Positions 27,423-39,552 of a stretch of DNA of 64,000 bases are shown here, piece after piece. Origin of the DNA: Elymus sibiricus. Lineage: Eukaryota; Streptophyta; Magnoliopsida; Poales; Poaceae. The DNA lies in assembly GCA_039707655.1 (NCBI GenBank), contig CM077675.1, positions 416,949,162-417,013,161 on the forward strand. The letters are read 5' to 3'. The stretch's first letter is position 1, and each line of letters begins with the position of its first letter. A program made the translations under genes and the position numbers. Below the pieces are notes generated by a model that searched no databases, was not told the DNA's origin, and saw only the letters and a list, made by a program, of their open reading frames with translations.

Positions 27423-28140
27423 AAGCTTAGTTGCTTGTTTCTCTTTGGATATATCTTGGGGGTGATGTAGCATCCCCAAGCTTAGGCTCTTTTCACTCCT
27501 TATTCCTTCATCCATCGTGATCTCACCCAAAACTTGAAAACTTCAATCACACAAAACTCAACAAAACCTTCGTGAGATCCGTTAGTATAATAAAGCAAAT
27601 CACTAGTTTAAGTACTGTTGCAAACCCATTCATATTTTATTATTGCATTATACCTACTGTATGTTAACTTTACGATGGCTCATACCCTTCAATACAAACC
27701 ATAGATTCATCAAAACAAGCACACAATGCAACGAAAACAGAATCTGTCTTAAACAGAATAGTATGTAGTAATCTGTACTCTAACCATAATTCCGTAACTC
27801 TAAACATTCTGAAAAATTAGGAAGACGTAAAGAATTTGTGTAGAAAAACTGTGTTAAAATTTCAGCTCATTATCACGTTCCAGTAAAAAATGAAAATTCG
27901 CACACTGGAGGCAAAGTTTCTGTTTCAGATTCATCGTTGTTTCTACTCATCTTATGAATCATCCTAAAGGCTTTACTTGGAAAAACACTAAATAAAACAT
28001 AAAAACACAATCATACCAGAGGCATAATTGTGTCAACACTCAAAAACAGAAAGAAAAAAGAAGAAAATAAATTTATTCATTGGGTTGCCTCCCAACAAGC
28101 GCTCTCGTTTTACGCCCCTAGCTGGGCATAAGGCATAGAT

Positions 28141-28740
28141 TCAAGTATTGTCATCTTTGGTTTTTGCTCCATAGGATGCTCTTGTTATTGATTCATATGG
28201 TAGCTTAATTCTTGTTCTAGGGAAGTCTTCCATACCCTTTCTTAGTGGAAACTGAAATCTAATATTGCCTTCTTTCATATCAATCACGACACCTATAGTG
28301 CGTAGAAACGGTCTACCAAGTATAATGGGACAAGACGGATTGCAATCAGTATCAAGAACAATAAAATATATGGCCACATAGTTCCTATTTGCAAGAATAA
28401 GAACATCATTAATTCTTCCCAAAGGCTTTTTAATAGCAGAATCCGCCAAGTGCAAATTAAGAGAACATTCTTCAATATTGGTGAGACCAAGCACATCACA
28501 TAAAGATTTCAGAATCGTGGAAACACTAGCACCCAAATCACATAAAGCAAAGCACTCATAATTTATAATCTTGACATTAATGGTAGGTTCCTACTCATCA
28601 TGTAATTTTCTAGGAATAGAAATCTCTAACTCCAACTTTTCTTCAAAATATTTCATCATGGCATCAACGATATGTTTAGTAAAAGCTTTATTTTGTTCAT
28701 AAGCATGGGGTGAATTCAACATGGATTGCAGCAAATAAAT
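28141..28740 (-). pseudogene. retropepsin-like protease region of element A, broken
   Basis: The minus strand reads ALCDLGASVSTILKSL, an aspartic-protease active site of the D-(T/L)-G-A type, followed by CPIILGRPFLRT, the usual second conserved block. A TAG stop (28591-28593) interrupts the frame upstream of the active site. It ends KTKDDNT, a tail shared with the different frame of element C. Confidence 0.8.
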
Positions 28741-28755
28741 ACAATCAATCAAAGA

Positions 28756-30219
28756 TCAACTATCATAATTAAAGTCTTTGCAATCCAAAATAGTAGGCAC
28801 ATCACTAGTTAAAGTTTTGAGCTCTTCAAACCCACTTTCATCAATTTTTTCATCAAGATTTTCACCCTCCAAATCATTGGGACGCCTTCTAGCTAAAGTT
28901 GACTCTAGTTCAGTCCCTTCATTATCAATTTTAATATTACTAAACAAGGAATCAATGGGAGAAACACCAATCACTTTAAGATCTTCATCATTTTTCTGAA
29001 AGTAATCACTAGAAAACGCTTTTTCTAAAAATTCTCTTTTAGCTCTAAGCATAGCGGTTATTTTCTTACTTTCATCCATAGAGACATATAAATATTTAAT
29101 TGATTCATCAATCTTAGGTGCAAAAGCTTTCAACTTGAGATTTTCCACATCATGAGAAATTCTATCAATGCTTCTAGACATATCGTCAATCTTATTCAAC
29201 TTTTCTTCTATCGTAGTATTGAAAGCTTTTTGCGCATTGATAAATTCTTTAATATTATTCTCAAGAACACATGGGTTCCTATTATTATAAAATGAATTAC
29301 CATAGGAATTACCATAATTATTAGAGGAATTTCCAGGAAAAGGCCAAGGATTAAAATTACCTCTATAAGCATTGTTATTGAAATTGTTTCGCGAGACGAA
29401 ATTCACATCTACTGAATCACTATTCTTCTCAATCAAAGTAGACAAAGGCACATCATTAAGATCAATAGGAGCATTTTTACTAGCAACCAACTTTATTAAA
29501 GCATCAACTTTTTCACTCAAGGTACTAATTTCTTCAACCGAATTAACCTTTTTGCTAGTAGGTGCTCTTTCAGTATGCCACTGTGAATAATTTGCCATAA
29601 TATTATTTAGAAATTTAGTAGCTTCACCCAGAGTAATTTCCATAAAAGTACCACCCGCGGCGGAATCTAAAAGATTTCTACAGACAAAATTCAATCCCAC
29701 ATAAAAAAATTGTATGATCATCCAAAGATTTAAACCATGAGTAGGACAATTTCTTAGCATCAATTTCATTCTTTTCCAAGATTGTGCAACATGTTCATGC
29801 TCAAGTTGCTTAAAATTCATGATTTGTGTCCCAAGGGAAATAATTTTCGCGGGCGGAAAATACTTAGTGATAAAAGCATCCTTGCACTTATTCCAAGAAT
29901 CGATACTATTGCGAGGCAAAGAAGAAAACCAAATTTTTGCACGATCCCGCAAGGAGAAAGGAAATAATTTCAACTTCACTATATCATTGTCCACATCTTT
30001 TTTCTTTTGCATATCACACAATTCTACGAATGTGTTTAGATGGGACGCGGCATCCTCATTAGGAGTACCGGCAAATTGATCTTTCATGACAAGATTCAAC
30101 AAAGCGACATTAATATCACAAGACTCCGCACTAGTGGCGGGAGGAGCAATCGGAGTACTAATAAAACCATTATTATTAGTATTGGAAAAATCACAGAATT
30201 TGGTGTTTTCTTGAGTCAT
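28756..30219 (-). CDS. gag: Gag of element A, 487 residues
   Basis: The retroelement capsid protein packages element RNA. The ATG at 30219 starts MTQENTK. The core region (RAKIWFSSLP, then NFKQLEHEHVAQSW, and DSAAGGTFMEIT) matches the retrotransposon Gag family. The C-terminal half is Asn-rich, then predicted helical and charged. No zinc knuckle was seen. The TGA after NYDS replaces the Cys codon found there in element B, so the frame probably once ran on into the protease. Confidence 0.85.
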   Translation of the reverse strand: MTQENTKFCDFSNTNNNGFISTPIAPPATSAESCDINVALLNLVMKDQFAGTPNEDAASHLNTFVELCDMQKKKDVDNDIVKLKLFPFSLRDRAKIWFSSLPRNSIDSWNKCKDAFITKYFPPAKIISLGTQIMNFKQLEHEHVAQSWKRMKLMLRNCPTHGLNLWMIIQFFYVGLNFVCRNLLDSAAGGTFMEITLGEATKFLNNIMANYSQWHTERAPTSKKVNSVEEISTLSEKVDALIKLVASKNAPIDLNDVPLSTLIEKNSDSVDVNFVSRNNFNNNAYRGNFNPWPFPGNSSNNYGNSYGNSFYNNRNPCVLENNIKEFINAQKAFNTTIEEKLNKIDDMSRSIDRISHDVENLKLKAFAPKIDESIKYLYVSMDESKKITAMLRAKREFLEKAFSSDYFQKNDEDLKVIGVSPIDSLFSNIKIDNEGTELESTLARRRPNDLEGENLDEKIDESGFEELKTLTSDVPTILDCKDFNYDS

Positions 30220-30450
30220 CGTGACTACACAAACAAGATTGCAAGCAAGCAAGAGATCTGACGAGAAAAGGGCAAACGAAAAAGAGGGCGAATAAAACGA
30301 CAAATTTGGTGAAGTGGGGGGGGGAGGAAAACGAGAGGCAAATGGCAAATAATGTAATTGCAAGGAGATGAGATTTGTGATTAGGAACCTGGTAGATGTC
30401 GATGGTGTCTCCTCGGCGCCAGAGATTGTCACGTAGAAGAGACCGCTTCC

Positions 30451-30468
30451 TCCCCGGCAACGGCGCCA
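30451..30468 (-). other. primer-binding site of element A
   Basis: The minus strand reads TGGCGCCGTTGCCGGGGA, complementary to the 3' end of plant tRNA-Asp, 10 bases inside the 5' LTR. The same site follows the 5' LTR of C (41130-41147) and, with one change, of B. Confidence 0.85.
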
Positions 30469-30478
30469 GAAATTCCTT

Positions 30479-32053
30479 TGACGTGGCTTGAGACTGCGTC
30501 GGTATTTCCCTAAAGAGGAAGGGATGATGCAGCACAGCGACAGTGAGTATTTCCCTCAGTTATGAAACCAAGGTATCGAACCAGTAGGAGGATCACCAAT
30601 ACCACGTAAACAGCACCTGCACACAAAGAACAAATACTTGCAACTCGACGCGAAAGAGAGGTTGTCAATCTCTCTATGATAAAAAGATAGATTAGGATAA
30701 GATAGATTGGATAGATAGATCTCTCAAGAACGCTAAATAAAAGAGGCAAATAAAAAGTGCGGTAAGGTATTTTTGGGTTTTTGGAATAATAGATCTGAAA
30801 ACAAAAACGGCAAAAAGATAGATCGGAAAGCAATATGTTGGAAAAGTAGACCCGGGGGCCGTAGGTTTCACTAGTGGCTTCTCTCATGAGTATAGCACAC
30901 GGTGAGTGAACAAATTACTGTTGGGCAATTGATAGAAGATCAAATAATCATGATGATATCCAAGGCGATGATCATTATATAGGCATGACGTCCAAGATTA
31001 GTAGACCGAAACGATTCTGCATCCACTACTATAACTCCACACATCGACCGCTATCCAGCATGCATCTAGTGTATTAAGTTCATGGAAAAATGGAGTAATG
31101 CAATAAGAATGGTGACATGATATAGACAAGATCTATCCATGTAGGAATAGACCCCATCTTGTTATCCTTAATAGCAACGATACATGCGTGCCTCGCTGCC
31201 CCTTCTGTCACTAGGAGAGGACACCGCAAGATCGAACCCATCACAAAGCACCTCTTCCCATGGCAAGAAAAATTGATCTAGTTGGCCTAACTAAACCAAA
31301 GATTCGAAGAAGAAATACGAGGCTATAAGTAATCATGCATATAAGAGATCAAAGAAGACTCAAATAATATTCATGTATGGAAACTGATCATGAACCCAAA
31401 ATTCATCGGATCCCAACAAACACACCGCAAAAAGTTTACACCAAATAGATCTCCAAGAGACCATTGTATTGAGAATCAAAAGAGAGAAAGGAAGCCATCT
31501 AGCTACTGCCTATGAACCCGTAGGTCTATGGTGGACTACTCACGCATCATCGGAGAGGCACCAATGAGGATGATGAACCCCTCCGTGATGGTGTTAGATT
31601 GGATCTCGCGGTTCTGGAAGTTGCGGTGGCTGGATGTGTTTTTCGTCAACTCCTTTAGGGTTTATGGAATATTTTGGAATTTATAGGCATCCGAGGCGGT
31701 GGAGAGGCGTCCTGAGGAGGGCACAACCCACCAGGCGGCGCCAGGGGCCTCTGGCGCTCCCTGGTGGGTTGTGGTCTCCTTGACCCTCCCCTCTGGTACT
31801 TCTTTGGTCCACTGGATGTCTCCTGGCCCAAAAAAATCTCCAAAAAGTTTCGCGGTGTTTGGGCTTCGTTTGGTACGGATATTCTGCAAAGTAAAAAACA
31901 AGCAAAAACAGCAACTAGCACTTTGGCACTATGTCAATAGGTTAGTCCCAAAAAATGATATAAAGTTGCTATAAAATGATTGTAAAACATCCAAGATTGA
32001 TAATATAACAGAATGGAATAAGCAAAAATTATAGATACATTGGCAACGTATCA
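30479..32053 (-). repeat. 5' LTR of element A
   Basis: It is 1575 bp and nearly identical to 24153-25730 apart from scattered substitutions and small gaps. Confidence 0.93.
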
Positions 32054-32058
32054 GTGAG

Positions 32059-32344
32059 CGAAGTCATAGGCGCGGCAATGGTTGCGGTAGTCGGTGCTTC
32101 TCCGTTTTTTTCATGTAATTACCTCGGGATTGTTTTTGTTGTGGTTAAGTCGAAGTTGCGACAAGGGGGCCCATGCGGTGATGGTGACAAGTAGGGGGTG
32201 GTCTGTTCGGTGGTCTTCAATGCGGGTAGCTGAGTCTGGCATGGGTCTTCTTCTGTATCCATACGACCTCTCCGGTGAGGGTTGGGTTGACGTCCATCTT
32301 CAACAAAGTTGGAGTCGCTTGCTTTGATATTAGCAAGCGCGATG
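32059..32344. other. unassigned segment between elements A and B
   Basis: No gene seen. It is the short piece of older sequence left between the A and B insertions. Confidence 0.5.
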
Positions 32345-32349
32345 ACGCC

Positions 32350-33924
32350 TAATACATCTCCAACGTATCTATATTTTTTGATTGTTCCATGTTGTTATAT
32401 TATCATTCTTGGATGTTTTACAATCATTTTATAGCAACTTTATATCATTTTTTGGGACTAACCTATTGACATAGTGCCAAGTGCCAGCTGCTGTTTTTTC
32501 TTGTTTTTTACTTCGCAGAATATCAGTATCAAACGGAGTCCAATCGCGATGAAACTTTTTGGACCAGATGAAAGCCAGTGGGCCAAAAAAGTACCTGGGA
32601 GGGGGCCCAGGCGACCCACAAGACACCAGGGTGCGCTAGAGGCCCCTGACGTGCCCTGGAGGGTTGTGGTCGCCTCGGGAATCCCCTCCACCGCCTCTAA
32701 GCTCTATAAATACCCAAATATTCCAGAAACCCTAGAGGAGTCGACGAAAAATGCTTCCAGACGCCGCAAGTTCCAGAACCGCGAGTTCCAATCTAACACC
32801 ATCACGGAGGGGTTCATCATCCTCATTGGTTCCTCTCCGATGATGCGTGAGTAGTCCACCATAGACCTACGGGTCCGTAGGCAGTAGCTAGATGGCTTTC
32901 TCTCTCTCTCTCTCTCTTTCGATTCTCAATACAATGGTCTCTTGGAGATCTATTTGATGTAATGACTTTTTGCGGTGTGTTTGTTGGGATCCGATGAATT
33001 TTGAGTTCATGATCAGTTTCTATCCATGAATATTATCTGAGTCTTCTTTTGATCTCTTATATGCATGATTACTTATAGCCTCGTATTTCTTCGTCGAATA
33101 TTTGGTTTAGTTAGGCCAACTAGATCGATTTTTCTTGCCATGGGAAGAGGTGCTTTGTGATGGGTTCGATCTTGCAGTGTCCTCTCCCAGTGATAGAAGG
33201 GGCAGCGAGGCACGCATGTATCGTTGCTATTAAGGATAACAAGATGGGGTCTATTCCTACATGAATAGATCTTGTCTACATCATGTCATCATTCTTATTG
33301 CATTACTCCGTTTCTCCATGAACTTAATACACTGGATGCATGCTGGATAGCGGTAGATGTGTGGAGTAATAGTAGTAGATGCAGAATCGTTTCGGTCTAC
33401 TAATCGTGGATGTGATGCCTATATAACGATCATCGCCTTGGATATCGTCATGATTATTTGATCTTCTATCAATTGCCCAACAGTAATTTGTTCACCCACC
33501 GTGTGCTATACTTATGAGAGAAGCCACTAGTGAAACCTACGCCCCCCGGGTCTACTTTTCCAACATATTGCTTTCCGATCTATCTTTTTGCCGCTTTTGT
33601 TTTCAAATCTATTATTCCAAAAACCCAAAAATACCTTGCTGCACTTTTTGTTTGCCTCTTTTATTTTGTGTTCTTGCGAGATCTATTTATCTAATCTACT
33701 ACACCTAATCTATCTTTTTACCGTTGAGAGATTGACAACCTCTCTTACATGTCGGGTTGCAAGTATTTGTTCTTTGTGTGCAGGTACCATTTACATAGCG
33801 TTGTGTGGTCCTCCTCCTAGGTTTGATAACCTTGGTTTCATAACTGAGGGAAATACTTATCGTCGCTGTGCTGCATCATCCCTTCCTCTTTGGGGAAATA
33901 CCGACGCAGTCTCAAGTCACGTCC
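32350..33924 (+). repeat. 5' LTR of element B
   Basis: It is 1575 bp. The first bases are TAATACATCTCC, with changes of the kind expected from deamination of methylated cytosines. Confidence 0.92.
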
Positions 33925-34192
33925 AAGGAATTGCTGGCGCCGTTGCCCGGGAGGAGGTGCTAAAGTAGTCTCTCTTCAACGTGCCAATCTCTGGCGCCGG
34001 GGAGACATCATCAACATCTATCAGGTTCCTAATCACAAATCTCATCTCTTTGCAATTTACATTATTTGCCATTTGCCTCTCGTTTTCCTCTCCCCCACTT
34101 CACCAAATTTACCGTTTTATTCACCCTCTTTTTCGTTTGCCTTTTTCTCGTCAGATCTCTTGTTTGCTTGCAATCTTGTTTGCGTAGTCACG

Positions 34193-35509
34193 ATGACTCA
34201 AGAAAATACCAAATTGTGTGATTTTTCCAATACCAATAATAATGATTTTATTAGTACTCCGGTTGCTCCTCCCGCCACTAGTGCGGAGTCTTGTGATATT
34301 AGTGCCGCTTTGTTGAATCTTGTCATGAAAGATCAATTTTCTGGTACTCCTAATGAGGATGCCGCGTCCCATCTAATCACATTCGTAGAATTGTGTGATA
34401 TGCAAAAGAAAAAAGATGTGGACAATGATATAGTTAAGTTGAAATTATTCCCTTTCCCCTTGCGGGATCGTGCAAAAATTTGGTTTTCTTCTTTGCCTCG
34501 CAATAGTACCGATTCTTGGAATAAGTGCAAGGATGCTTTTATCACTATGTATTTTCCGCCCGCGAAAATTATTTCCCTTAGAACACAAATCATGAATTTT
34601 AAGCAACTTGAGCATGAACATGTTGCACAATCTTGGGAAAGAATGAGATCGATGCTAAGAAATTGTCCTACTCATGGTTTAAATCTTTGGATGATCATAC
34701 AAAACTTTTATGCGGGATTGAATTTTGTCTCTAGAAATATTTTAGATTCCGCTGCGGGTGGTACTTTTATGGAAATTACTTTGGGTGAAGCTACTAAATT
34801 GCTAGATAATATTATGGCAAATTATTCCCAATGGCATACTGAAAGAGCACCTACTAGTAAAAAAGTTAATTCGGTTGAAGAAATTACTACTTTGAGTGAA
34901 AAAGTTGATGCTCTTATGAAGTTGGTTGCTAGTAAAAATGCACCTATCGATCTTAATGAGGTGCCTTTGTCTACTTTGATTGAGCAAAATAATGATTCCG
35001 TAGATGTGAACTTCGTCCCGCGAAACAATTTTAATAACAATGCTTATAGAGGTAATTTTAATCCTAGACCTTTTCATGGAAATTCCTCTTATAATTATGG
35101 AAATTCCTATGGTAATTCTTGTTACAATAATACTAGGAAACCCTCTGATCTTGAAAGTAATATTAAAGAATTTATCAATGCTCAAAAGGTTTTCAATACT
35201 ACGATAGAAGAAAAGTTGAATAAGATTGATGATATGTCTAGAAGCATTGATAGGATTTCCCATGATGTTGAAAATCTCAAGTTGAAAGCTTTTGCACCTA
35301 AGATTGATGAATCAATTAAATATTTATATGTTTCTATGGATGAAAGTAAGAAAAGAACCGCAATGCTTAGAGCTAAAAGAGAATTTTTAGAAAAAGTGTT
35401 TTCTAGTGATTGCTTTCATAAAAATGATGAAGATCTTAAAGTGATTGGTGCTTCTTCTTTTGATTCCTTTTTAGTAATATTAAAATTGATGATAAAGGGA
35501 CTCAACTAG
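34193..35509 (+). pseudogene. gag: Gag of element B, frameshifted near its end
   Basis: The ATG at 34193 starts MTQENTK, and the protein is colinear with the Gag of element A (RAKIWFSSLP, NFKQLEHEHVAQSW, DSAAGGTFMEIT). A frameshift at about 35475 ends the frame at 35509, about 50 codons early. The original frame can be followed beyond it to about 35680. Confidence 0.85.
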
Positions 35510-35679
35510 AGTCAACTTTAGCTAGAAGGCATCCCAATAATTTGGAGGGTGAAAATCTTGATGAAAAATTTGATGAAAGTGGGTTTGAAGAGGTCAAAAT
35601 GTTAACTAGTGATGTGCCCACTATTTTGGATTGCAAAGATTTTAATTATGATAGTTGCTCTTTTATTGAATGTATTTTT

Positions 35680-36229
35680 TTTGCTGCAATCCATGTTAAA
35701 TTCACCCCATGCTTATGAACACAATAAAGCTTTTACTAAACATATTGTTTATGCCATGATGAAATCTTTTGAAGAAAAGTTGGAGTTAGAGATTTCAATT
35801 CCTAGAAAATTACATGACGAGTGGGAACCTACCATTAAGGTCAAGATTAAAAATTATGAGTGCTTTGCTTTATGTGATTTGGGTGCTAGTGTTTCCACAA
35901 TTCCCAAATCTCTATGTGATGTGCTTGGTCTTACCAATATTGAAGAATGTTCTCTTAATTTGCACTTGGCGGATTCTTCTATTAAAAAGCCTTTGGTAAG
36001 AACTAATGATGTTCTTATTCTTGCAAATAGGAACTATGTGCCCATAGATTTTATTGTTCTTGATATTGATTGCAATTCGTCTTGTCCCATTATACTTGGT
36101 AGACCGTTTTTACGCACTATAGCTGACGTGATTGATATGAAAAAAGGCAATATTAAATTTCAATTTCCACTAAGGATATGGAACACTTCCCTAGAACAAG
36201 AATTAATACACCATATGAATCAATCATGA
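35680..36229 (+). pseudogene. protease region of element B
   Basis: It reads SMLNSPHAYEHNKAF, then the active site CDLGASVSTIPKSL and CPIILGRPFLRT. A second frame change at about 35680 separates it from Gag. Its end (about 36229) is shifted relative to A, so the shared tail KTKDDNT is out of frame. The loss of both frames makes the copy inactive. Confidence 0.78.
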
Positions 36230-36235
36230 GAGCAT

Positions 36236-38716
36236 CCTATGGAGCAAAAACTAAAGATGAGAATACTTGAATCTATGCATTATGCCTAGCTAGGGGCGTA
36301 AAACGATAGCGCTTGTTGGGAGGCAACCCAATGAATAAATTTATTTTCACCTTTTTCTTTATGTTCTTGAGTGTTGACACAGTTATGATACTGTTATGAT
36401 TGTGTTTTTTATGTTTTGATTAGTGTTTGTGCCAAGTAAAGCCTTTAGGATGATTCACAAGATGAGTAGAAACAATGCTGAATCTGAAACATAAACTTTG
36501 ACTCCAGTGCAGGAATTTTCATTTTTTACTGGAGCGTGCTAATGAACTGAAATCTTAACACAGTATTTCTATACAAATTCTTTACATTTTCCTAATTTTT
36601 CAGAATTTTTAGAGTTATAGAAGTATTGTTAGAGTACATATTACTATAGACTGTTCTGTTTTAGACAAATTCTGTTTACGTTGCATTGTGTGCTTGTTTT
36701 GATGAATCTATGGTTTTTATTGAAGGGTATAAGCCATGGTAAAGTTAGAATACAGTATATATAATGCAATAATAAAATATAAATGAGTTTGCAACAGAAC
36801 TTAGAGTGGTGATTTGCTTTATTATACTAACGGATCTCACGAAGGTTTTGGTGAGTTTTTTCAAGTTTTGGGTGAGATCATGATGGATGAAGGAATAAGG
36901 AGTGAAAAGAACCTAAGCTTGGGGATGCTACAGAACCCCCAAGATATTATCCAAAGATAAACAAGCAACTAAGCAAGGGGATGCCCCGAGTGGCATCCCC
37001 TCTTTCTTCTAACGACCATCGGTATTTTACTTGGAGCTATATTTTTATTCGTCACATATCATGAGTTTTGCTTGGAGGGTCTTGTATTATTTAAGTCTTT
37101 GCTTGATTTGTTTTTATTTTGTCACAAGTATCCTTGCTGGACACACCTATTTGAGATAGCCAAAATTATGCTATGATTTGTTAGAATTGCTCTATATGCT
37201 TCACTTAAATTTTTTGAGCTATGTAATTGCTCTAGTGCTTCACTTATATCTTTTTGAGTACGGTGTGCTTTAGATTTTTGAAGAAATACTCTCATGCTTC
37301 ACTTAGATTAATTTGAGAGTTAGCAAATTTTGAAGAAATACTCTCATGCTTCACTTCTATTATTTTGAGAGATAAAAATTTTATGCTCATGGTCTTCACT
37401 TAAATTTATTTGAGCTTGTCGAAAGCAATGGCAATATATGAATCTAGTCCCAAAGTGATAGATATTCAAGAGGGATATAATAAAAACTTTCATGAAGATC
37501 ATTGGACAAATTAAACTTGATTCCTTGTAATAGTTTTGAGACATGATGATAATAATATGTGAGTCATGTTGGTGAGTAATTATGCTTTAGTAAGAATATT
37601 GGTGTTAAGGTTTGTGATTCCCTATGCAAGCACGAAAGTCAATAGTTATGCAATGAAATTACATCCTACTTACAGTGCATTATTCGGTGTTAGTTATGCT
37701 CAATGCTCGTTTATGTGAATTTTCGTTTCTTGGTTGGTTGCTTCTCAATATATTTGCTAGCCTCCACTTGTACTAAGTAGAAATACTAGTTGTGCATCCA
37801 AAATCCTTAAACCCAGTTTTGCCTTATAAGTCCACCATACCTACCTATATGCGGTATTTCCATGCCGTTCTAAGCAAATTTGTATGTGCGATCTCTAATT
37901 TTCAAAATGAATTTCCTTTTTGTGTGCTCTTACCACTCATGAAATGGTAGGGGGTGTCAATATTTTTCCATGCTAGATGTGTTATTCTCAAGATGAGTGT
38001 TTATTCACTTGTCATTGCACGAGAGTACGGCGGTAATAGGGATGCCTAGTCCCGAAATGAAAAGAAATTTACTTTATGTTGTCAAATAATAAATTCCTTG
38101 GAAAGTGTTGGTATGGAAGGCAACCGTGGATACGACTAGCCATGGATTGTGAAAGAATGGTTGAAAAAGTAATAAACTTTATTTTATGTTTGCGAACCGC
38201 CTATGATGTATCTAGCATGGAAAGTATTGAGAACTACTTTGTAGTTTTCGTTGACAGGGAAAGCATGCCACCCAAAATATTTCTCTCTCTCAATTTAAGC
38301 TTTGAGCTCTGGCACCTCTACAAATCCCTACTTCCCTCTACGAAGGGCCTATCTATTTACTTTATGCAATTTTTATTTTTAATTTGAGTCTCCATCTTCT
38401 CTTATAAAGCACCAACTAGGGTGTAGTTAATATTTGAGTGTGTTTCATGAATGGATCAATGATTGAGCATGATGGGCTAGGGATAACTTTCTTTAGTGTT
38501 GATATTTTGAAAGACATGGTTGCTTGTTGGCATGCTTGAGTATTAAAGTATTCATGACAAAACTAGACTATTGCTTTGAACCATCTAAAAGTCCAAATGT
38601 CCATGCTACAAAAGAAAAGAATATGTGATGAACATGTTAGGTAGCATTCCATATCAAAAATTCTATTTTTATCATTTACCTACTCGAGGACGAGTAGGAA
38701 TTAAGCTTGGGGATGC
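36236..38716 (+). other. 3' noncoding interior of element B
   Basis: About 2.5 kb without a coding frame. It holds the conserved stem-loop (36977-37000), internal polypurine-tract-like words (36913-36928), the five-hairpin array (37189-37415) and the polypurine tract before the 3' LTR. Confidence 0.7.
37189..37415 (+). repeat. five-hairpin array of element B
   Basis: Units at 37189-37219 (GCTC/GAGC), 37229-37259 (GCTC/GAGT, one change), 37288-37320 (ACTCTC/GAGAGT), 37341-37371 (CTCTC/GAGAG) and 37385-37415 (GCTC/GAGC). Each has a loop containing CTTCACTT. Stem sequence differs between units but pairing is kept. Confidence 0.6.
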
Positions 38717-39552
38717 TGATACGTCTCCAACGTATCTATATTTTTTGATTGTTCCATGCTGTTATATTACCATTCTTGGATGTTTTACAGTCATTTTATA
38801 GCAACTTTATATCATTTTTTTGGGACTAACCTATTGACATAGTGCCAAGTGTCAGTTGCTGTTTTTTGCTTGTTTTTTACTTCACAAAATATCAGTACCA
38901 ATCGGAGTCCAATCGCGATGAAAGTTTTTGAAGATTTTTTTGGACCAGAAGAAAGCTAGTGGGCCAAAGAAGTACCCGGGAGGGGGCCCAGGCGGCCCAC
39001 AAGACACCAGGGCGCGCCAGAGGCCCCCGGCGCGCCCTGGTGGGTTGTGGTTGCCTCGGGAGTCTCCTCCACCCCATCTGAGCTCTATAAATAACCAAAT
39101 ATTTCAGAAACCCTAGAGGAATCGACGAAAAACACTTCCAGCCACCGCAAGTACCCGAACCGCGAGATCCAATCTAACACCATCACGGAGGGGTTCATCA
39201 TCCTCATTGGTGCCTCTCCGATGATGCGTGAGTAGTCCACCATAGACCTACGGGTCCGTAGGCAGTAGCTAGATGGCTTTCTCTCTCTCTTTTGATTCTC
39301 AATACAATGTTCTCTTGGAGATCTATTTGATGTAATGACTTTTTGCGGTGTGTTTGTTGGGATCCGATGAATTTTCAGTTCATGATCAGTTTCAATCCAT
39401 GAATATTATTTGAGTCTTCTTTTGATCTCTTATATGCATGATTACTTATAGCCTCGTATTTCTTCTTTGAATCTTTGGTTTAGTTAGGCCAACTAGATCG
39501 AATTTTCTTGCGATGGGAAGAGGTGCTTTGTGATGGGTTTGATCTTGCGGTG
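38717..39552 (+). repeat. 3' LTR of element B, left part
   Basis: It begins TGATACGTCTCC at 38717 after the tract AAGCTTGGGGATGC. Element C interrupts it; the right part is 51073-51816. The two parts make about 1.58 kb, matching the 5' LTR. Confidence 0.93.

Larger units (their letters stand above)
24153..32053 (-). mobile_element. element A: Gypsy-type LTR retrotransposon, Gag-protease only
   Basis: A complete 7.9-kb element flanked by a perfect 5-bp duplication GTGAG (24148-24152, 32054-32058). On its coding strand the LTR begins TGATACGTCTCC (or a variant) and ends AGTCTCAAGCCACGTCA. The primer site TGGCGCCGTTGCCGGGGA (plus-strand 30451-30468) fits tRNA-Asp. No reverse transcriptase, RNase H or integrase is present in the 4.7-kb interior, so it depended on another element. 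Structure and LTR sequence recall the Triticeae Sabrina/WHAM-type Gypsy groups; that name is from memory. Confidence 0.95.

Noticed and set aside
37141..37420. A CRISPR-like array (short repeats with spacers) in element B.
   Set aside because: Units are imperfect, unevenly spaced and lie inside a plant retroelement; no cas genes are present.
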